Below are positions 7,891-17,119 of a stretch of 64,000 nt of DNA, in pieces. Numbering within the stretch: the first letter of the stretch is position 1; each line of letters starts with the position of its first letter. The DNA comes from Cyanobium sp. NS01 (lineage in GTDB: Bacteria; Cyanobacteriota; Cyanobacteriia; PCC-6307; Cyanobiaceae), in assembly GCF_014280235.1 (NCBI RefSeq), contig NZ_CP047940.1, positions 682,001 through 746,000 of the forward strand, read 5' to 3'. The notes below the pieces were generated by a model that was not told the origin of the DNA, searched no databases, and saw only the letters and a list, made by a program, of their open reading frames with translations. The position numbers and the translations under genes are program-made.

Positions 7891-9186
7891 GTGGCGCTGC
7901 ACTCCCTGATCTCCCGCCGCTCGGATGTGATCCTCCCCCTGGCCCTGGCGCTGCCGGTGGTTGCCCTGGTGCCCAGTGGCAGCGAGCTCCAGGCCCAGCA
8001 GGGGGAGCCAGAGATCCGGGTGCTGTTGGCTGAGGGCAACGAAATCCGCCTCAGCTCGCTGCGGCAGCCCCTGGTGCTGCGCAGCGGGGCCCGCTCGCCC
8101 GCGCTGCTGGAGCTGGCTCCGGCCACTGCCTTGGTGCTTCGGCTGCAGGGGGGGCGCCTGCAGGTTCAGAGCGAGGCGGGCTCCAGGGAACTGCCTGCCG
8201 CCAAGGGCCTCTGGCTGGAGGCCAAAGAGCCCGGCGTGGGCGCCCGGGAGGCCTTGTTCCAGCTGCAGAAACGGCACTACCGCGGACGGTTGATGCTGCG
8301 CCGCGAGGGCCAGACCCTCCAGGCCATCAATCACATCGGCCTCGAAACCTATCTCCCGAGTGTGGTGGGTAGCGAGATGCCGGCCAGTTGGCCCCAGGCC
8401 GCCCTGCGGGCCCAGGCCGTCGCGGCCCGCACCTACGCCCTGCGCCAACGCAAGCCAGGCTCCGCCTTCGACGTCACCGCCACGGTGAGCAGCCAGGTGT
8501 ACAAGGGTGTGGAGGCCGAAACCGACTCCACCCGGAGCGCCGTGGCCAGCACCCGCAGCCAGGTGCTCTTCTACCAGGGCAAACTGGCCACCACGGTGTT
8601 CCACAGCAGCAGTGGCGGCCGCACTGAGAACAGCGGCGATCTCTGGACACGCCAGCTTCCCTACCTGGTGAGCGTGCCTGATTTCGACCACAACAGCCCT
8701 GTGCACCAGTGGGAGAAGCCTCTGCCCCCGCAGGCTCTGCGCCAGGCCTTCGCCGAAACCGGGGGGGTGCGGCGCATCGATGTGCTGGCCACCACGGCCA
8801 CCGGCCGGGTGCGGCAGGCCAGGGTGATCGGCCCGGCCGGCACCCTGGTGGTGACCGGCCCCCAGCTGCGCAGCCGCCTGGGCCTGCGCAGCACCAAGGT
8901 GCGTTTTGAGGTGGTGGAGCCCAGCCGTCCCCTCACCCGGGGCCTGCCCACGCCGCCGCCGCCTGTGCTGGCGGTCTCCAGGGTCTCCACGACCCCCTTG
9001 GCTCAGCCGTTCCCCGCCGTGGATTCGGCCACCGAGGCCCCTTCCCTGCTGGCGATCGGTCGAGGCTTCGGCCACGGGGTGGGCATGAGCCAGTGGGGCG
9101 CCCTGGCCATGGCGGAACAGGGCCGCAGCCATGAGACCATCCTGAGCCACTACTTCAGGGGCACTCAGTTGCGCCGCTACCCCTAG
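7891..9186 (+). CDS. SpoIID/LytB domain protein (exported)
   Basis: A 431-residue protein of the SpoIID family. In Bacillus the family cleaves peptidoglycan glycan strands; cyanobacterial members are uncharacterised amidase-enhancer-like proteins. The GTG at 7891 gives an N-terminal hydrophobic segment ([15 protein letters not shown]), probably a signal peptide. The SpoIID core is visible as [18 protein letters not shown] and [14 protein letters not shown] near residues 153-180. The C-terminal signature [20 protein letters not shown] precedes the stop. It is followed by nagB after one base, so the two may be co-transcribed, which would link wall turnover and amino-sugar use (inference). Confidence 0.85.
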   Translation: MALHSLISRRSDVILPLALALPVVALVPSGSELQAQQGEPEIRVLLAEGNEIRLSSLRQPLVLRSGARSPALLELAPATALVLRLQGGRLQVQSEAGSRELPAAKGLWLEAKEPGVGAREALFQLQKRHYRGRLMLRREGQTLQAINHIGLETYLPSVVGSEMPASWPQAALRAQAVAARTYALRQRKPGSAFDVTATVSSQVYKGVEAETDSTRSAVASTRSQVLFYQGKLATTVFHSSSGGRTENSGDLWTRQLPYLVSVPDFDHNSPVHQWEKPLPPQALRQAFAETGGVRRIDVLATTATGRVRQARVIGPAGTLVVTGPQLRSRLGLRSTKVRFEVVEPSRPLTRGLPTPPPPVLAVSRVSTTPLAQPFPAVDSATEAPSLLAIGRGFGHGVGMSQWGALAMAEQGRSHETILSHYFRGTQLRRYP

Positions 9187-9187
9187 C

Positions 9188-9949
9188 TTGAGCCGCTCTG
9201 AGGAGCTGGAGCTGATCCGGTTTGAGAACGCCGCAGCCGTGGCGGACCATCTGGCAGAGCGCCTCTGGCAGCAGCGCCTGGAGACTCCCCAGCAACCCCT
9301 GGGACTGGCCACAGGACGAACCATGGAGCCGGTTTACGCCGCTCTGGTCAAGCGGTGGCACCGGGCACCCGAAGCGGAGCGCCGCTCTGTGCGCCGTTCC
9401 TGGCTCAGCTTCAATCTGGATGAGTACGTGGGCCTGGCCCCCGGTGATGGCCGCTCCTTTGCGGCTTTCATGCAGGAGCGGCTGGCCGGCCCCCTGGGCC
9501 TGAAGTCCAGCCAGGTGCGGCTGCCCGATGGCCTCGCCGCCGACCCCGCTGCTGCGGCCGCGAGCTATCGGGCGTCTGTGGCCGCTGCGGGGGGGATCGG
9601 CCTGCAGGTGCTTGGGCTTGGCCTCAATGGCCACGTGGGCTTCAACGAACCTCCCTGCGCTGCCGATGCCCCCTGCCGCTGTGTGGCCCTCAGCGCCACG
9701 ACGCGTGAGCAGAACAGCGGGGCTTTCGGCGGCGACCTGGCGGCCGTGCCGGCCAGGGCAATCAGCCTTGGACTGGCGGAGATCCTCGCTGCCCGCGCGA
9801 TTGTGCTGGTGGTCACGGGCGGTGCCAAGGCGGCCGTGCTGCGGCGGCTGCTGCAGGATCCCCCCAGCGCCCTGCTGCCGGCGAGCTGGCTGCGCAGGCA
9901 CCCCGCCGTCACGCTGCTGGCCGACCAGGCCGCCCTCAGCCTGGCCTGA
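9188..9949 (+). CDS. nagB: Glucosamine-6-phosphate deaminase
   Basis: Converts glucosamine-6-phosphate to fructose-6-phosphate and ammonia. The 253-residue product shows NLDEYVGL near residue 76 and the family signature LGLGLNGHVGFNEP near residue 145, which favours NagB over 6-phosphogluconolactonase. TTREQNSG supplies the allosteric/phosphate-loop-like region. The start is a TTG one base after the stop of the SpoIID-like gene, implying translational coupling; no better start is seen before the conserved region. It converges with yebC, 19 bases away. Confidence 0.85.
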   Translation: MSRSEELELIRFENAAAVADHLAERLWQQRLETPQQPLGLATGRTMEPVYAALVKRWHRAPEAERRSVRRSWLSFNLDEYVGLAPGDGRSFAAFMQERLAGPLGLKSSQVRLPDGLAADPAAAAASYRASVAAAGGIGLQVLGLGLNGHVGFNEPPCAADAPCRCVALSATTREQNSGAFGGDLAAVPARAISLGLAEILAARAIVLVVTGGAKAAVLRRLLQDPPSALLPASWLRRHPAVTLLADQAALSLA

Positions 9950-9968
9950 CCGGGCGCCAGAGCGGGAT

Positions 9969-10754
9969 TCACTCCGCCATCAGGGCCTCCAGCAGGGCGT
10001 CCTCGGCCTCCAGGTTGGAGGTCACGCCGCGCACGTCATCGAGATCCTCCAGGGCATCGAGCAGGCCCAGGCATCCCCGCAGCTGCTCGGCCTCGTGCAG
10101 CGGGCAGGGGGTCTGGGGAATCCAGCGGTGCTCCCAGCCTTCCACCGTGAAACCTGCTCCCTGCAGAGCCTCCTGCAGGGCTTCCAGGGCACTGAAGTGG
10201 CACTGCAGCTCCACTCCCCCTGCCTGGAGCTCGTAGTCCAGGGTTGGGGGACCACCGGCGGCCTCGATCGCCTCCAGCCCCTCCAGCAGGGACAGTTCCA
10301 GCCGTTCCGGGGCGAGGGGTGAACAGAGGCTCACCACGCCGCGCTGCTCGAACAGATAGCTGACGCAGCCGCTTTCCCCCAGGTTGCCGCCGTGCTTGTT
10401 GAAGGCCAGGCGCACGTCGGCGGCGGTGCGGTTGCGGTTGTCGGTGAAGGCCTCGATCAGCACCGCCACGCCGCCTGGCCCGTAGCCCTCGTAGCGCACG
10501 TCAGCGAACTGCTCCCCGCCACCGCTGAGCTGCCCTGATCCCTTCAGGATTGCCCGCTCGATGTTGGCGTTGGGAACGCCGGCGGCCTTGGCCTTCTCGA
10601 TCGCGGTGCGCAGCTGGAAGTTGCCACTGGGGTCGGCGCCGCCGCGGGCGGCCACGCTGATCTCCCGGCCCAGACGGGTGAACACAGCTCCCCGCTTGGC
10701 ATCCACCACCGCCTTGGTGCGCTTGATCTGGGCCCATTTGCTGTGGCCGGCCAT
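9969..10754 (-). CDS. YebC/PmpR/TACO1-family protein
   Basis: The 261-residue protein starts [21 protein letters not shown], the hallmark of the YebC family. [25 protein letters not shown] and [28 protein letters not shown] follow in the usual order. Members have been described as DNA-binding regulators, and others as translation factors acting at difficult peptide bonds; sequence cannot separate these. The length is slightly above the usual 240-250 residues. It lies directly downstream of truB on the same strand with a 39-base gap. Confidence 0.92.
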   Translation of the reverse strand: MAGHSKWAQIKRTKAVVDAKRGAVFTRLGREISVAARGGADPSGNFQLRTAIEKAKAAGVPNANIERAILKGSGQLSGGGEQFADVRYEGYGPGGVAVLIEAFTDNRNRTAADVRLAFNKHGGNLGESGCVSYLFEQRGVVSLCSPLAPERLELSLLEGLEAIEAAGGPPTLDYELQAGGVELQCHFSALEALQEALQGAGFTVEGWEHRWIPQTPCPLHEAEQLRGCLGLLDALEDLDDVRGVTSNLEAEDALLEALMAE

Positions 10755-10793
10755 CGGAGCTGGGAGGTGGTCGAAGGAGAGGAGCGAGCCGGC

Positions 10794-11681
10794 TCAGCCG
10801 AGCGCATCGAAGACCAGCTTCGGTTGCAGCCGATCAGCGGCGCAGGCCAGGGCCATGCCCACCAGGTTGCCATCCGGACCGAGCACCGCCACCGGCTGCC
10901 CGGGTGGCCAGTCCGCCTGGCCCTCCAGGCTCCTGCCGCAGCGCCAGCCCTCCAGTTCGCCCGGCTCCAGCTGCCGGCGCGGCAGATGGCCGAGGGCCGC
11001 GAGCGGGTTCAACAGCGGTGGCAGCGGCGGCTGCTCCAGGGCTTCAAGGGGCATGGCCTGGGCCAGGCTGAAGCCCAGGGCCCCGGTGCGTCGCAGCTCC
11101 GCCAGGGCGCCGCCGCAGCCCAGGGCTGTGCCGAGGTCCCGCGCCAGGGAGCGGATGTAGGTGCCCGCCGAGCACTGCACCTCCAGCTGCAGGCGCCCCG
11201 TGCCCGGCTCCCAGTGGCGCAGCTCCAGCTGCGTGATGGTCACGGCCCGGGGGGGCAGGCTGAGGGCCTCGCCCCGGCGGGCGCGGGCGTAGGCCCGCTC
11301 GCCCTGCACGTGCACGGCGGAGACCTGGGGCGGCACCTGCAGGATCGATCCGCGGAAGGGCGCCAGGGCCCGCTCCAGGGCGTCGTGTGGCAGTGGCGGC
11401 AGGGGGTGGCGCTCCAGCACGGTGCCGCTGAGATCGTCCGTGTCGGTGCACAGCCCCAACTGGATCGTGCCCTCGTAGTGCTTGTCACCCACCAGGTAGG
11501 GCAGCAGCCGGGTGGCCGGTCCGAGCGCCAGGGGCAGCACGCCGGTCACGGCGGGATCGAGGGTGCCGCCGTGGCCCACCCGCCGCAGGCCGTAGGCCCG
11601 CCGCACCCGGGCCACGCAGCCGTGGGAGGTGAGTCCGGCGGGCTTGTCCAACACCAGAAATCCACAGGGCTGGTCAGCCAT
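10794..11681 (-). CDS. truB: tRNA pseudouridine-55 synthase
   Basis: Isomerises U55 to pseudouridine in the T-loop of tRNAs. The product from the ATG at 11681 is 295 residues and opens with the conserved GFLVLDKPAGLTSHGCV. The catalytic-Asp motif GHGGTLDPAVTGVLPLALG lies near residue 35. GTYIRSLARDLG is the second TruB signature. In-frame ATGs at 11693 and 11717 also exist, none with a clear ribosome-binding site. It is divergent from the queuosine-precursor transporter and upstream of yebC. Confidence 0.93.
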   Translation of the reverse strand: MADQPCGFLVLDKPAGLTSHGCVARVRRAYGLRRVGHGGTLDPAVTGVLPLALGPATRLLPYLVGDKHYEGTIQLGLCTDTDDLSGTVLERHPLPPLPHDALERALAPFRGSILQVPPQVSAVHVQGERAYARARRGEALSLPPRAVTITQLELRHWEPGTGRLQLEVQCSAGTYIRSLARDLGTALGCGGALAELRRTGALGFSLAQAMPLEALEQPPLPPLLNPLAALGHLPRRQLEPGELEGWRCGRSLEGQADWPPGQPVAVLGPDGNLVGMALACAADRLQPKLVFDALG

Positions 11682-11725
11682 GCCGGCACCCATCAGCCTG
11701 GAACAGTCCCACGCCACCCTCCCCG

Positions 11726-12427
11726 ATGACCCTGCAGCAGCGCCGCGACCTGGCGTTCCTGGTGCTGGCCGGCCTCTTCCTGGGCAGCATGGCGATGCTG
11801 AACATCCTGGGCCTCACCCGCTTTCTGCAGCTGGGGGCGATCGGCTCCTGGCCGATCGTGGTGGCGGTGGGCGCCCTGCCCTACCCGGTGACCTTCCTCT
11901 GCACCGACCTGATCAGTGAGCTCTGGGGCGAGCAGAAGGCGACCCAGCTGGTGTGGGTGGGGCTGGCCCTCAACGGTTGGGTGGTGCTGATCCTCTGGCT
12001 GGGGGGCGTGCTGCCTGGCCTGGCGGGGGCACCGGAGGCCACCTTCTTTGAGGTGCAGCACCTCGCCTTCGGGGCCGTGGGGGCCTCGATGCTGGCCTAC
12101 CTGGCCGCCCAGTTCGCCGATGTGCGGCTGTTCCATTTCTGGAAGCGCTTCAGCGGCGGCGGTGCCCTGTGGCTGCGCAACAACGGCTCCACCCTGGGCA
12201 GCCAGCTGGTGGACACCACGGCGGTGGTGCTGGTGAGCCACTACGCCAGCCATGTGCTGCCGATCCGTGCCGACGAGGCCGTGCTGCCCCAGCTCGGCAG
12301 CTACATCGCCAGCGGCTATCTGTTCAAGGCTCTGGCCGCCCTGGTCGACACCCTGCCCTTCTATGCCCTCACGGCCTGGCTGCGGCGCTGGCTCGAGGTG
12401 CCCGGCCAGGGGGCGGAGATCGGCTGA
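11726..12427 (+). CDS. Queuosine precursor transporter, VUT/YhhQ family
   Basis: A 233-residue integral membrane protein with about six hydrophobic segments. Family markers are FLCTDLISELWGEQKATQLVW near residue 55, which is strongly conserved in YhhQ-type preQ0/preQ1 importers, and SQLVDTTAVVLVSHYA near residue 155. The family imports queuosine precursors for tRNA modification. queA, which acts late in that pathway, lies elsewhere in this window (46471-47676). Start is an ATG divergent from truB, whose 5' end is 44 bases away. Confidence 0.85.
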   Translation: MTLQQRRDLAFLVLAGLFLGSMAMLNILGLTRFLQLGAIGSWPIVVAVGALPYPVTFLCTDLISELWGEQKATQLVWVGLALNGWVVLILWLGGVLPGLAGAPEATFFEVQHLAFGAVGASMLAYLAAQFADVRLFHFWKRFSGGGALWLRNNGSTLGSQLVDTTAVVLVSHYASHVLPIRADEAVLPQLGSYIASGYLFKALAALVDTLPFYALTAWLRRWLEVPGQGAEIG

Positions 12428-12432
12428 GCCCC

Positions 12433-12449
12433 CGCCAACTAAGTTGGCG
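12433..12449. repeat. Short perfect inverted repeat
   Basis: CGCCAAC and GTTGGCG pair over a three-base loop (TAA) in the 42-base gap between the transporter gene and the methyltransferase gene. No T-run follows, so it is a weak terminator at best and may be an attenuating or RNA-stability hairpin. Confidence 0.5.
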
Positions 12450-12469
12450 CCACCGATACCAGCGCAGCA

Positions 12470-13222
12470 GTGACGACGGCAGTGGGCACGGGGCTGGGAG
12501 TGGAGCACTTCCTGGCGGATGGCTTTTCGCTCAAGCAGCACCTGGCCGACTACCTGCGCCTCGAGCCCAGTGAGCTGGAGCAGCGGCTGCCCAGCAGCAC
12601 CGAGCAGCTGGCCGCCCTCCACCCCGGCGCCTTCGACTTCGCCCAGGCCGGCCGCTTCTATGAAGACACCGTGGGCACGGCCCACCTGCTGGAGCTGGCC
12701 GCCTGGCACCTGGGCAGCGCTGAGTACATCGCCGACACCCTCAGGCTGCAGCAGCGCTTTGCCGAGGGCCAGGTGCTCGACTTCGGCGGCGGCATCGGCA
12801 GCCATGCCCTGGCCGCCGCCGCCTTGCCGCAGGTGGAGCGGGTGTGGTTCGTCGATCTCAACCCCCACAACCGGGCCTGCGTGCAGGCGCGGGCCGACAG
12901 CCTGGGGCTGGGAGCGCGCCTCTCCTGTCACCGCGACCTGGACGACGCCAGGCTGCCAGGGCGGTTCGACACCCTGGTGTGCCTGGACGTGCTGGAGCAT
13001 CTGCCCGATCCAGCAGGTCAGCTCGAACAGTTCGCCCAGCGCCTGGCGCCCTCTGGAACCGCTCTGCTCAACTGGTATTTCTTCAAGGGCTTCAACGGCG
13101 AATACCCATTTCACGTGGATGAGCCGGCCCTGGTGGACCGCTTCTTCCACACCCTCCAGGAGCGCTTTCTGGAGGTGTTCCACCCCTACCTGATCACCAC
13201 CAGGGCCTACCGACTGCGCTGA
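12470..13222 (+). CDS. Class I SAM-dependent methyltransferase, substrate unknown
   Basis: A 250-residue protein with a UbiE/Coq5-like Rossmann methyltransferase core. The SAM loop VLDFGGGIGSHALA lies near residue 103, the acidic VWFVDLNPHN follows at the end of strand 2, and DTLVCLDVLEHLPDP lies near residue 166. The first 90 residues are an all-alpha extension that may shape substrate choice. Start is the GTG at 12470, 42 bases after the transporter stop; a hairpin lies in that gap. The substrate cannot be told from sequence. Confidence 0.75.
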   Translation: MTTAVGTGLGVEHFLADGFSLKQHLADYLRLEPSELEQRLPSSTEQLAALHPGAFDFAQAGRFYEDTVGTAHLLELAAWHLGSAEYIADTLRLQQRFAEGQVLDFGGGIGSHALAAAALPQVERVWFVDLNPHNRACVQARADSLGLGARLSCHRDLDDARLPGRFDTLVCLDVLEHLPDPAGQLEQFAQRLAPSGTALLNWYFFKGFNGEYPFHVDEPALVDRFFHTLQERFLEVFHPYLITTRAYRLR

Positions 13223-13260
13223 GAGCACAGCCGATAGGCCCAGAGGGCTTGGGGCTCGCG

Positions 13261-13527
13261 TCAGACGGCCAGGGCCACGTTGATGCGCTTGCGGGTACGC
13301 AGGCCGCGCTTGATGGTGTCAAAGCCCACGACGCCATCACTGAGGGCAAACAGGGTGTCGTCAGAGCCGCGGCCCACATTGAGGCCGGGCAGTACGGAGG
13401 TGCCGCGCTGGCGGATGAGGATGGAGCCGGCGCTCACGCTCGTGCCGCCGGAGGTCTTGACGCCCAGGCGCTTGGAGTTGGAGTCGCGGCCGTTGCGGGT
13501 GGAGCCTGTGCCTTTCTTGTGGGCCAT
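13261..13527 (-). CDS. rpmA: 50S ribosomal protein L27
   Basis: An 88-residue large-subunit protein whose N-terminus reaches the peptidyl-transferase centre. It opens with [20 protein letters not shown] and contains [20 protein letters not shown], the family core. The N-terminus has no cleavable extension. It is the second gene of the rplU-rpmA pair, 81 bases downstream of L21, as in most bacteria. Confidence 0.97.
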   Translation of the reverse strand: MAHKKGTGSTRNGRDSNSKRLGVKTSGGTSVSAGSILIRQRGTSVLPGLNVGRGSDDTLFALSDGVVGFDTIKRGLRTRKRINVALAV

Positions 13528-13608
13528 GGATCAGGGGGGTGATGAACGCGGAGAGGGTGGATGGAAACGATCGTGGGGATCTGGTCAGCTTGTTCTGGCC
13601 AGAGGACC

Positions 13609-13968
13609 TCAGCCCAGGGCCTTGCCAGCCACGGTGATGGCTTCCACCATCACACGGGTGAGCTCCTGGCGGTGGCCGTTCTTGCGACGGGTCTTCTTCT
13701 TGGGACGCATCTTGTAGACGATCAGCTTGGGACCGCGGCGGTGAGCCATCACCTTGAGCGTCACGCTGGCTCCGCTCACGTAGGGCTGGCCCAGGGTGGC
13801 GGCCTGGCCGTCGTTCACGAGCAGCACGCTCTCGAGAGTGACGGTCTCATCGACGGCGGCGGGCAGGCGGTCGAGGTCGTAGTAGCGGTTGGCCTGAAGC
13901 CAGAACTGCTGGCCGGAGGCCTCCACGATGGCGTAGGGCGCCGGGGCTGCGGCGGGGTCTTGGGTCAT
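13609..13968 (-). CDS. rplU: 50S ribosomal protein L21
   Basis: A 119-residue 23S-rRNA-binding protein. YAIVEASGQQFWLQANRYYDLDRL is the L21 N-terminal signature (seen from residue 12), and VYKMRPKKKTRRKNGHRQ the basic C-terminal loop. Ten extra Ala/Pro-rich residues precede the usual start. The gene is divergent from kaiA with a 157-base shared regulatory region; this rplU-kai neighbourhood is known from marine picocyanobacteria. Confidence 0.96.
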   Translation of the reverse strand: MTQDPAAAPAPYAIVEASGQQFWLQANRYYDLDRLPAAVDETVTLESVLLVNDGQAATLGQPYVSGASVTLKVMAHRRGPKLIVYKMRPKKKTRRKNGHRQELTRVMVEAITVAGKALG

Positions 13969-14125
13969 GGGGATGGGGCGTGGTCAGGCTGACCGGCGGG
14001 TGACCGCCGGCCGATTGGGCCAGACGCACAATCGAAAGACAATGGCAAATCCTCCGATTCCAAGCTGCCTTTCGTCAACATTGGGGCACCTGTCCGCCAG
14101 ATTCCCCTGGCTGCGGACCGCCCCT

Positions 14126-15046
14126 ATGCCCAAGTCGGCCCTCACCGTTGCCTCCCTTGTCCGCGATCCCACCATGCAGGCCGGGGTGTCCCGTTGGCTG
14201 GCCGCTGGCCGCTACACCCTCGTCAGCGTCGACCCCCTGGCCGACCCTGTGGCCGACCTCGACCGCCTGCGCGAGGAGTTCGACGCCCTGCTGATCGAGG
14301 CCGATGCCGTGGATGGTTCGGTGCTGAGCGGTCTCACCGAGCGGGGTCTGGTGCTGCCCGCGGTGGTGATCGGTGAGGTCAATGGCGAGGTCAGCTTTCA
14401 CGAGGCGGAGGTGAGGCTGCAGGCTGATCAGCTGGAGCAACTCAGCTACTGCCTCGATGCTGCGGTGTCGCGTTTTCTGCGTCAGGGCCTGGGCAATCCC
14501 GCTGAAGCCAACCCCGGACCCGGCTTCGCCGTCAGTGTGTCGCCCCCGACCGGGGGCCAGGATGATCAGCCCTCCGCCGCGAAGGCTGGAGCCGCTGTCG
14601 CGACCAGCGAGGCCCCCCGGCCCTGGCGACTGGATGGCCGCCTCAAGGAGCGGCTTGGACTGCTGGGGGTGTTCTACAAGCGCGATCCCTCCCGCTTCCT
14701 GCGCAACCTGCCCAAGGGGGAGCAGGACGACCTGCTGCGTTCGCTGGAGCGCAGCTATCGGGATCTGCTCATCCATTACTTCCGCAACCCCTCGGCGGCC
14801 AACCAAGCGCTGGAGAGCTTCGTGAACACGGCCTTTTTCAGTGATCTATCCATCACGACAACCGTTCAAATCCACATGGACCTGATCGATCTGTTTTCCA
14901 AGCGTCTGCAGTTGGAGGGTCACAAGAGTGATTTTCTTCAGGATTACAGGCTGGCTCTGCTGGATGTGATGGCCCATCTCTGCGAGATGTACCGACGCTC
15001 AATCCCTCCCGATGTGCCGCTGATGCCATTCGCTTCAGAGGCTTGA
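14126..15046 (+). CDS. kaiA: Circadian clock protein KaiA
   Basis: Stimulates KaiC autophosphorylation in the Kai oscillator. From the ATG at 14126 the product is 306 residues, against 284 in S. elongatus. Residues 1-130 form the pseudo-receiver domain (opening MPKSALTVASLVRDP). A Gly/Ser/Ala-rich linker spans roughly 133-168. The KaiC-binding helical domain follows, with LGVFYKRDPSRFLRNLPKGE, VNTAFFSDLSITTTVQIHM and the clock-conserved end VMAHLCEMYRRSIP. An in-frame ATG at 14042 would add 28 residues without recognisable homology. It is divergent from rplU and is followed by kaiB after 36 bases. Confidence 0.95.
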   Translation: MPKSALTVASLVRDPTMQAGVSRWLAAGRYTLVSVDPLADPVADLDRLREEFDALLIEADAVDGSVLSGLTERGLVLPAVVIGEVNGEVSFHEAEVRLQADQLEQLSYCLDAAVSRFLRQGLGNPAEANPGPGFAVSVSPPTGGQDDQPSAAKAGAAVATSEAPRPWRLDGRLKERLGLLGVFYKRDPSRFLRNLPKGEQDDLLRSLERSYRDLLIHYFRNPSAANQALESFVNTAFFSDLSITTTVQIHMDLIDLFSKRLQLEGHKSDFLQDYRLALLDVMAHLCEMYRRSIPPDVPLMPFASEA

Positions 15047-15082
15047 GGCGCAGATGCATTCGCACACCTGGACATTCCTGTC

Positions 15083-15511
15083 ATGACACCCCGTAAAACT
15101 TACATTCTGAAGCTGTATGTGGCTGGCAACACTCCCAACTCGATGCGCGCGCTGAAAACGCTGCGCGACATTCTGGAAACCGAATTCAAGGGGGTCTATG
15201 CCCTCAAGGTGATCGATGTGCTCGTGAACCCACAACTGGCCGAGGAGGACAAGATTCTGGCCACGCCCACCCTCACCAAGATCCTGCCACCCCCGGTGCG
15301 CCGCATCATCGGCGATCTCAGCGACCGCGAACGGGTGCTGATCGGCCTGGATCTGCTCTACGACGAGCTGACCGACGATGGTGAGCTCAATGAGCTTCTG
15401 CACGCCAGCCAGGGCCTGGCTGCTTCGCGCCTCTCTGGAGAGGATGATGCTCTGGCTGATCTCGTTCAGGAAGGATCGCTTCCTGATGATGGTCTGAATC
15501 CCCGAGCTTGA
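15083..15511 (+). CDS. kaiB: Circadian clock protein KaiB with C-terminal extension
   Basis: Fold-switching thioredoxin-like protein that binds phosphorylated KaiC and sequesters KaiA. Residues 1-95 match the canonical protein very closely ([58 protein letters not shown]). S. elongatus KaiB ends near residue 102. This one runs to 142, with an acidic tail of about 45 residues (for example [15 protein letters not shown]). It sits between kaiA and kaiC with gaps of 36 and 28 bases, a compact operon. Confidence 0.96.
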   Translation: MTPRKTYILKLYVAGNTPNSMRALKTLRDILETEFKGVYALKVIDVLVNPQLAEEDKILATPTLTKILPPPVRRIIGDLSDRERVLIGLDLLYDELTDDGELNELLHASQGLAASRLSGEDDALADLVQEGSLPDDGLNPRA

Positions 15512-15539
15512 TCAGGGCATTGATCTGCCCCCAGCCCTT

Positions 15540-17099
15540 TTGTCCACGTCTCCCCAGGTCATGCAGGAAAACAGTCCAATCGACGCTCAGTTGATGCAGG
15601 TCCAGAAGCTGCCCACCGGCATCGATGGCTTTGACGATGTCTGCCATGGGGGGTTGCCGATCGGCCGCTCGACGCTGATCAGCGGCACCTCGGGAACGGG
15701 GAAGACCGTGCTGTCGTTGAATTTTCTCTACAACGGCATCCGACAGTACAAAGAAGCCGGCATCTTTGTGACTTTTGAGGAGTCGCCGCTCGATATCATG
15801 CGCAATGCGGCCAGCTTTGGCTGGGATCTTCAGGAGATGATCGAACAGGACAAATTGTTTGTTCTGGATGCATCACCAGACCCAGATGGCCAGGACGTGG
15901 CTGGAAACTTTGACCTTTCCGGACTGATTGAGCGCATCAACTACGCCATTCGCAAATACAAGGCCAAACGGGTAGCCATCGATTCGATCACCGCTGTCTT
16001 CCAGCAGTATGACGCCGTTTCGGTGGTGCGCCGGGAGATCTTCAGACTGATTGCCCGGCTCAAGGAGATCGGTGTCACCACCGTCATGACCACCGAGCGC
16101 ATTGATGAGTATGGGCCGATCGCTCGCTACGGAGTTGAAGAGTTTGTGTCCGATAATGTGGTGATTCTGCGCAATGTGCTGGAGGGCGAACGGCGCAGGC
16201 GCACCGTGGAGATTCTCAAGCTGCGGGGTACGACCCACATGAAAGGCGAGTTTCCGTTCACGATGGGCAGCCATGGCATGAGCGTGTTCCCGCTGGGGGC
16301 GATGCGGCTCACCCAGCGGTCTTCCAATGTGCGCGTGAGCTCGGGTGTCCCCCGGCTGGATGCCATGTGTGGCGGTGGCTTTTTCAAGGACTCCATCATC
16401 CTGGCCACGGGAGCCACCGGCACGGGCAAGACGCTGCTGGTGTCCAAGTTCATTGAAGACGCCTGCCGCAGCAAGCAACGCGCCATTCTGTTCGCCTACG
16501 AGGAATCCCGGGCCCAGCTGCTGCGCAACGGCACCAGCTGGGGCATTGACTTTGAGCAGATGGAGCAGGATGGCCTGCTCAAGATCATCTGTGCCTATCC
16601 GGAATCCACTGGCCTGGAGGATCACCTCCAGATCATCAAGACCGAAATCAGTCAGTTCAAGCCGTCGAGGATGGCCATTGACTCGCTCAGTGCCCTGGCC
16701 CGCGGCGTCAGCCACAACGCCTTCCGCCAGTTTGTGATCGGGGTTACGGGCTATGCCAAGCAGGAGGAAATTGCCGGATTCTTCACGAACACATCAGAAG
16801 AGTTCATGGGCAGCCACTCCATCACCGATTCCCATATCTCCACGATCACCGATACCATCCTCCTGCTCCAGTATGTGGAGATCCGTGGTGAGATGGCTCG
16901 CGCCCTGAATGTGTTCAAGATGCGAGGCTCCTGGCATGACAAGGGGATCCGCGAATTTGTGATCACCGATAACGGCCCTGAGATCAAAGACTCCTTCTCC
17001 AACTTCGAGCGGATCATCAGTGGTGTGCCCCACCGGGTCACCACCGATGAGCGCAGTGAGCTCTCCCGGATTGTGCGCGGCGTGGCTGATGAGCGCTGA
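15540..17099 (+). CDS. kaiC: Circadian clock ATPase/kinase KaiC
   Basis: Hexameric double-RecA-fold ATPase and autokinase, the clock core. The 519-residue product from a TTG start has the CI P-loop GTSGTGKT at 49-56 with catalytic Glu80/Glu81, and the CII P-loop GATGTGKT near 291-298 with YEESRAQLLR. The autophosphorylation pair is in SHISTITD: Ser434 and Thr435 here, matching S431/T432 of S. elongatus. The C-terminal A-loop region ending SRIVRGVADER is present for KaiA binding. An ATG at 15561 is an alternative start that would shorten the protein by seven residues. GC is clearly lower than in most neighbours. Confidence 0.97.
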   Translation: MSTSPQVMQENSPIDAQLMQVQKLPTGIDGFDDVCHGGLPIGRSTLISGTSGTGKTVLSLNFLYNGIRQYKEAGIFVTFEESPLDIMRNAASFGWDLQEMIEQDKLFVLDASPDPDGQDVAGNFDLSGLIERINYAIRKYKAKRVAIDSITAVFQQYDAVSVVRREIFRLIARLKEIGVTTVMTTERIDEYGPIARYGVEEFVSDNVVILRNVLEGERRRRTVEILKLRGTTHMKGEFPFTMGSHGMSVFPLGAMRLTQRSSNVRVSSGVPRLDAMCGGGFFKDSIILATGATGTGKTLLVSKFIEDACRSKQRAILFAYEESRAQLLRNGTSWGIDFEQMEQDGLLKIICAYPESTGLEDHLQIIKTEISQFKPSRMAIDSLSALARGVSHNAFRQFVIGVTGYAKQEEIAGFFTNTSEEFMGSHSITDSHISTITDTILLLQYVEIRGEMARALNVFKMRGSWHDKGIREFVITDNGPEIKDSFSNFERIISGVPHRVTTDERSELSRIVRGVADER

Positions 17100-17119
17100 G
17101 CACCAGCGCTGAGCCTGGA

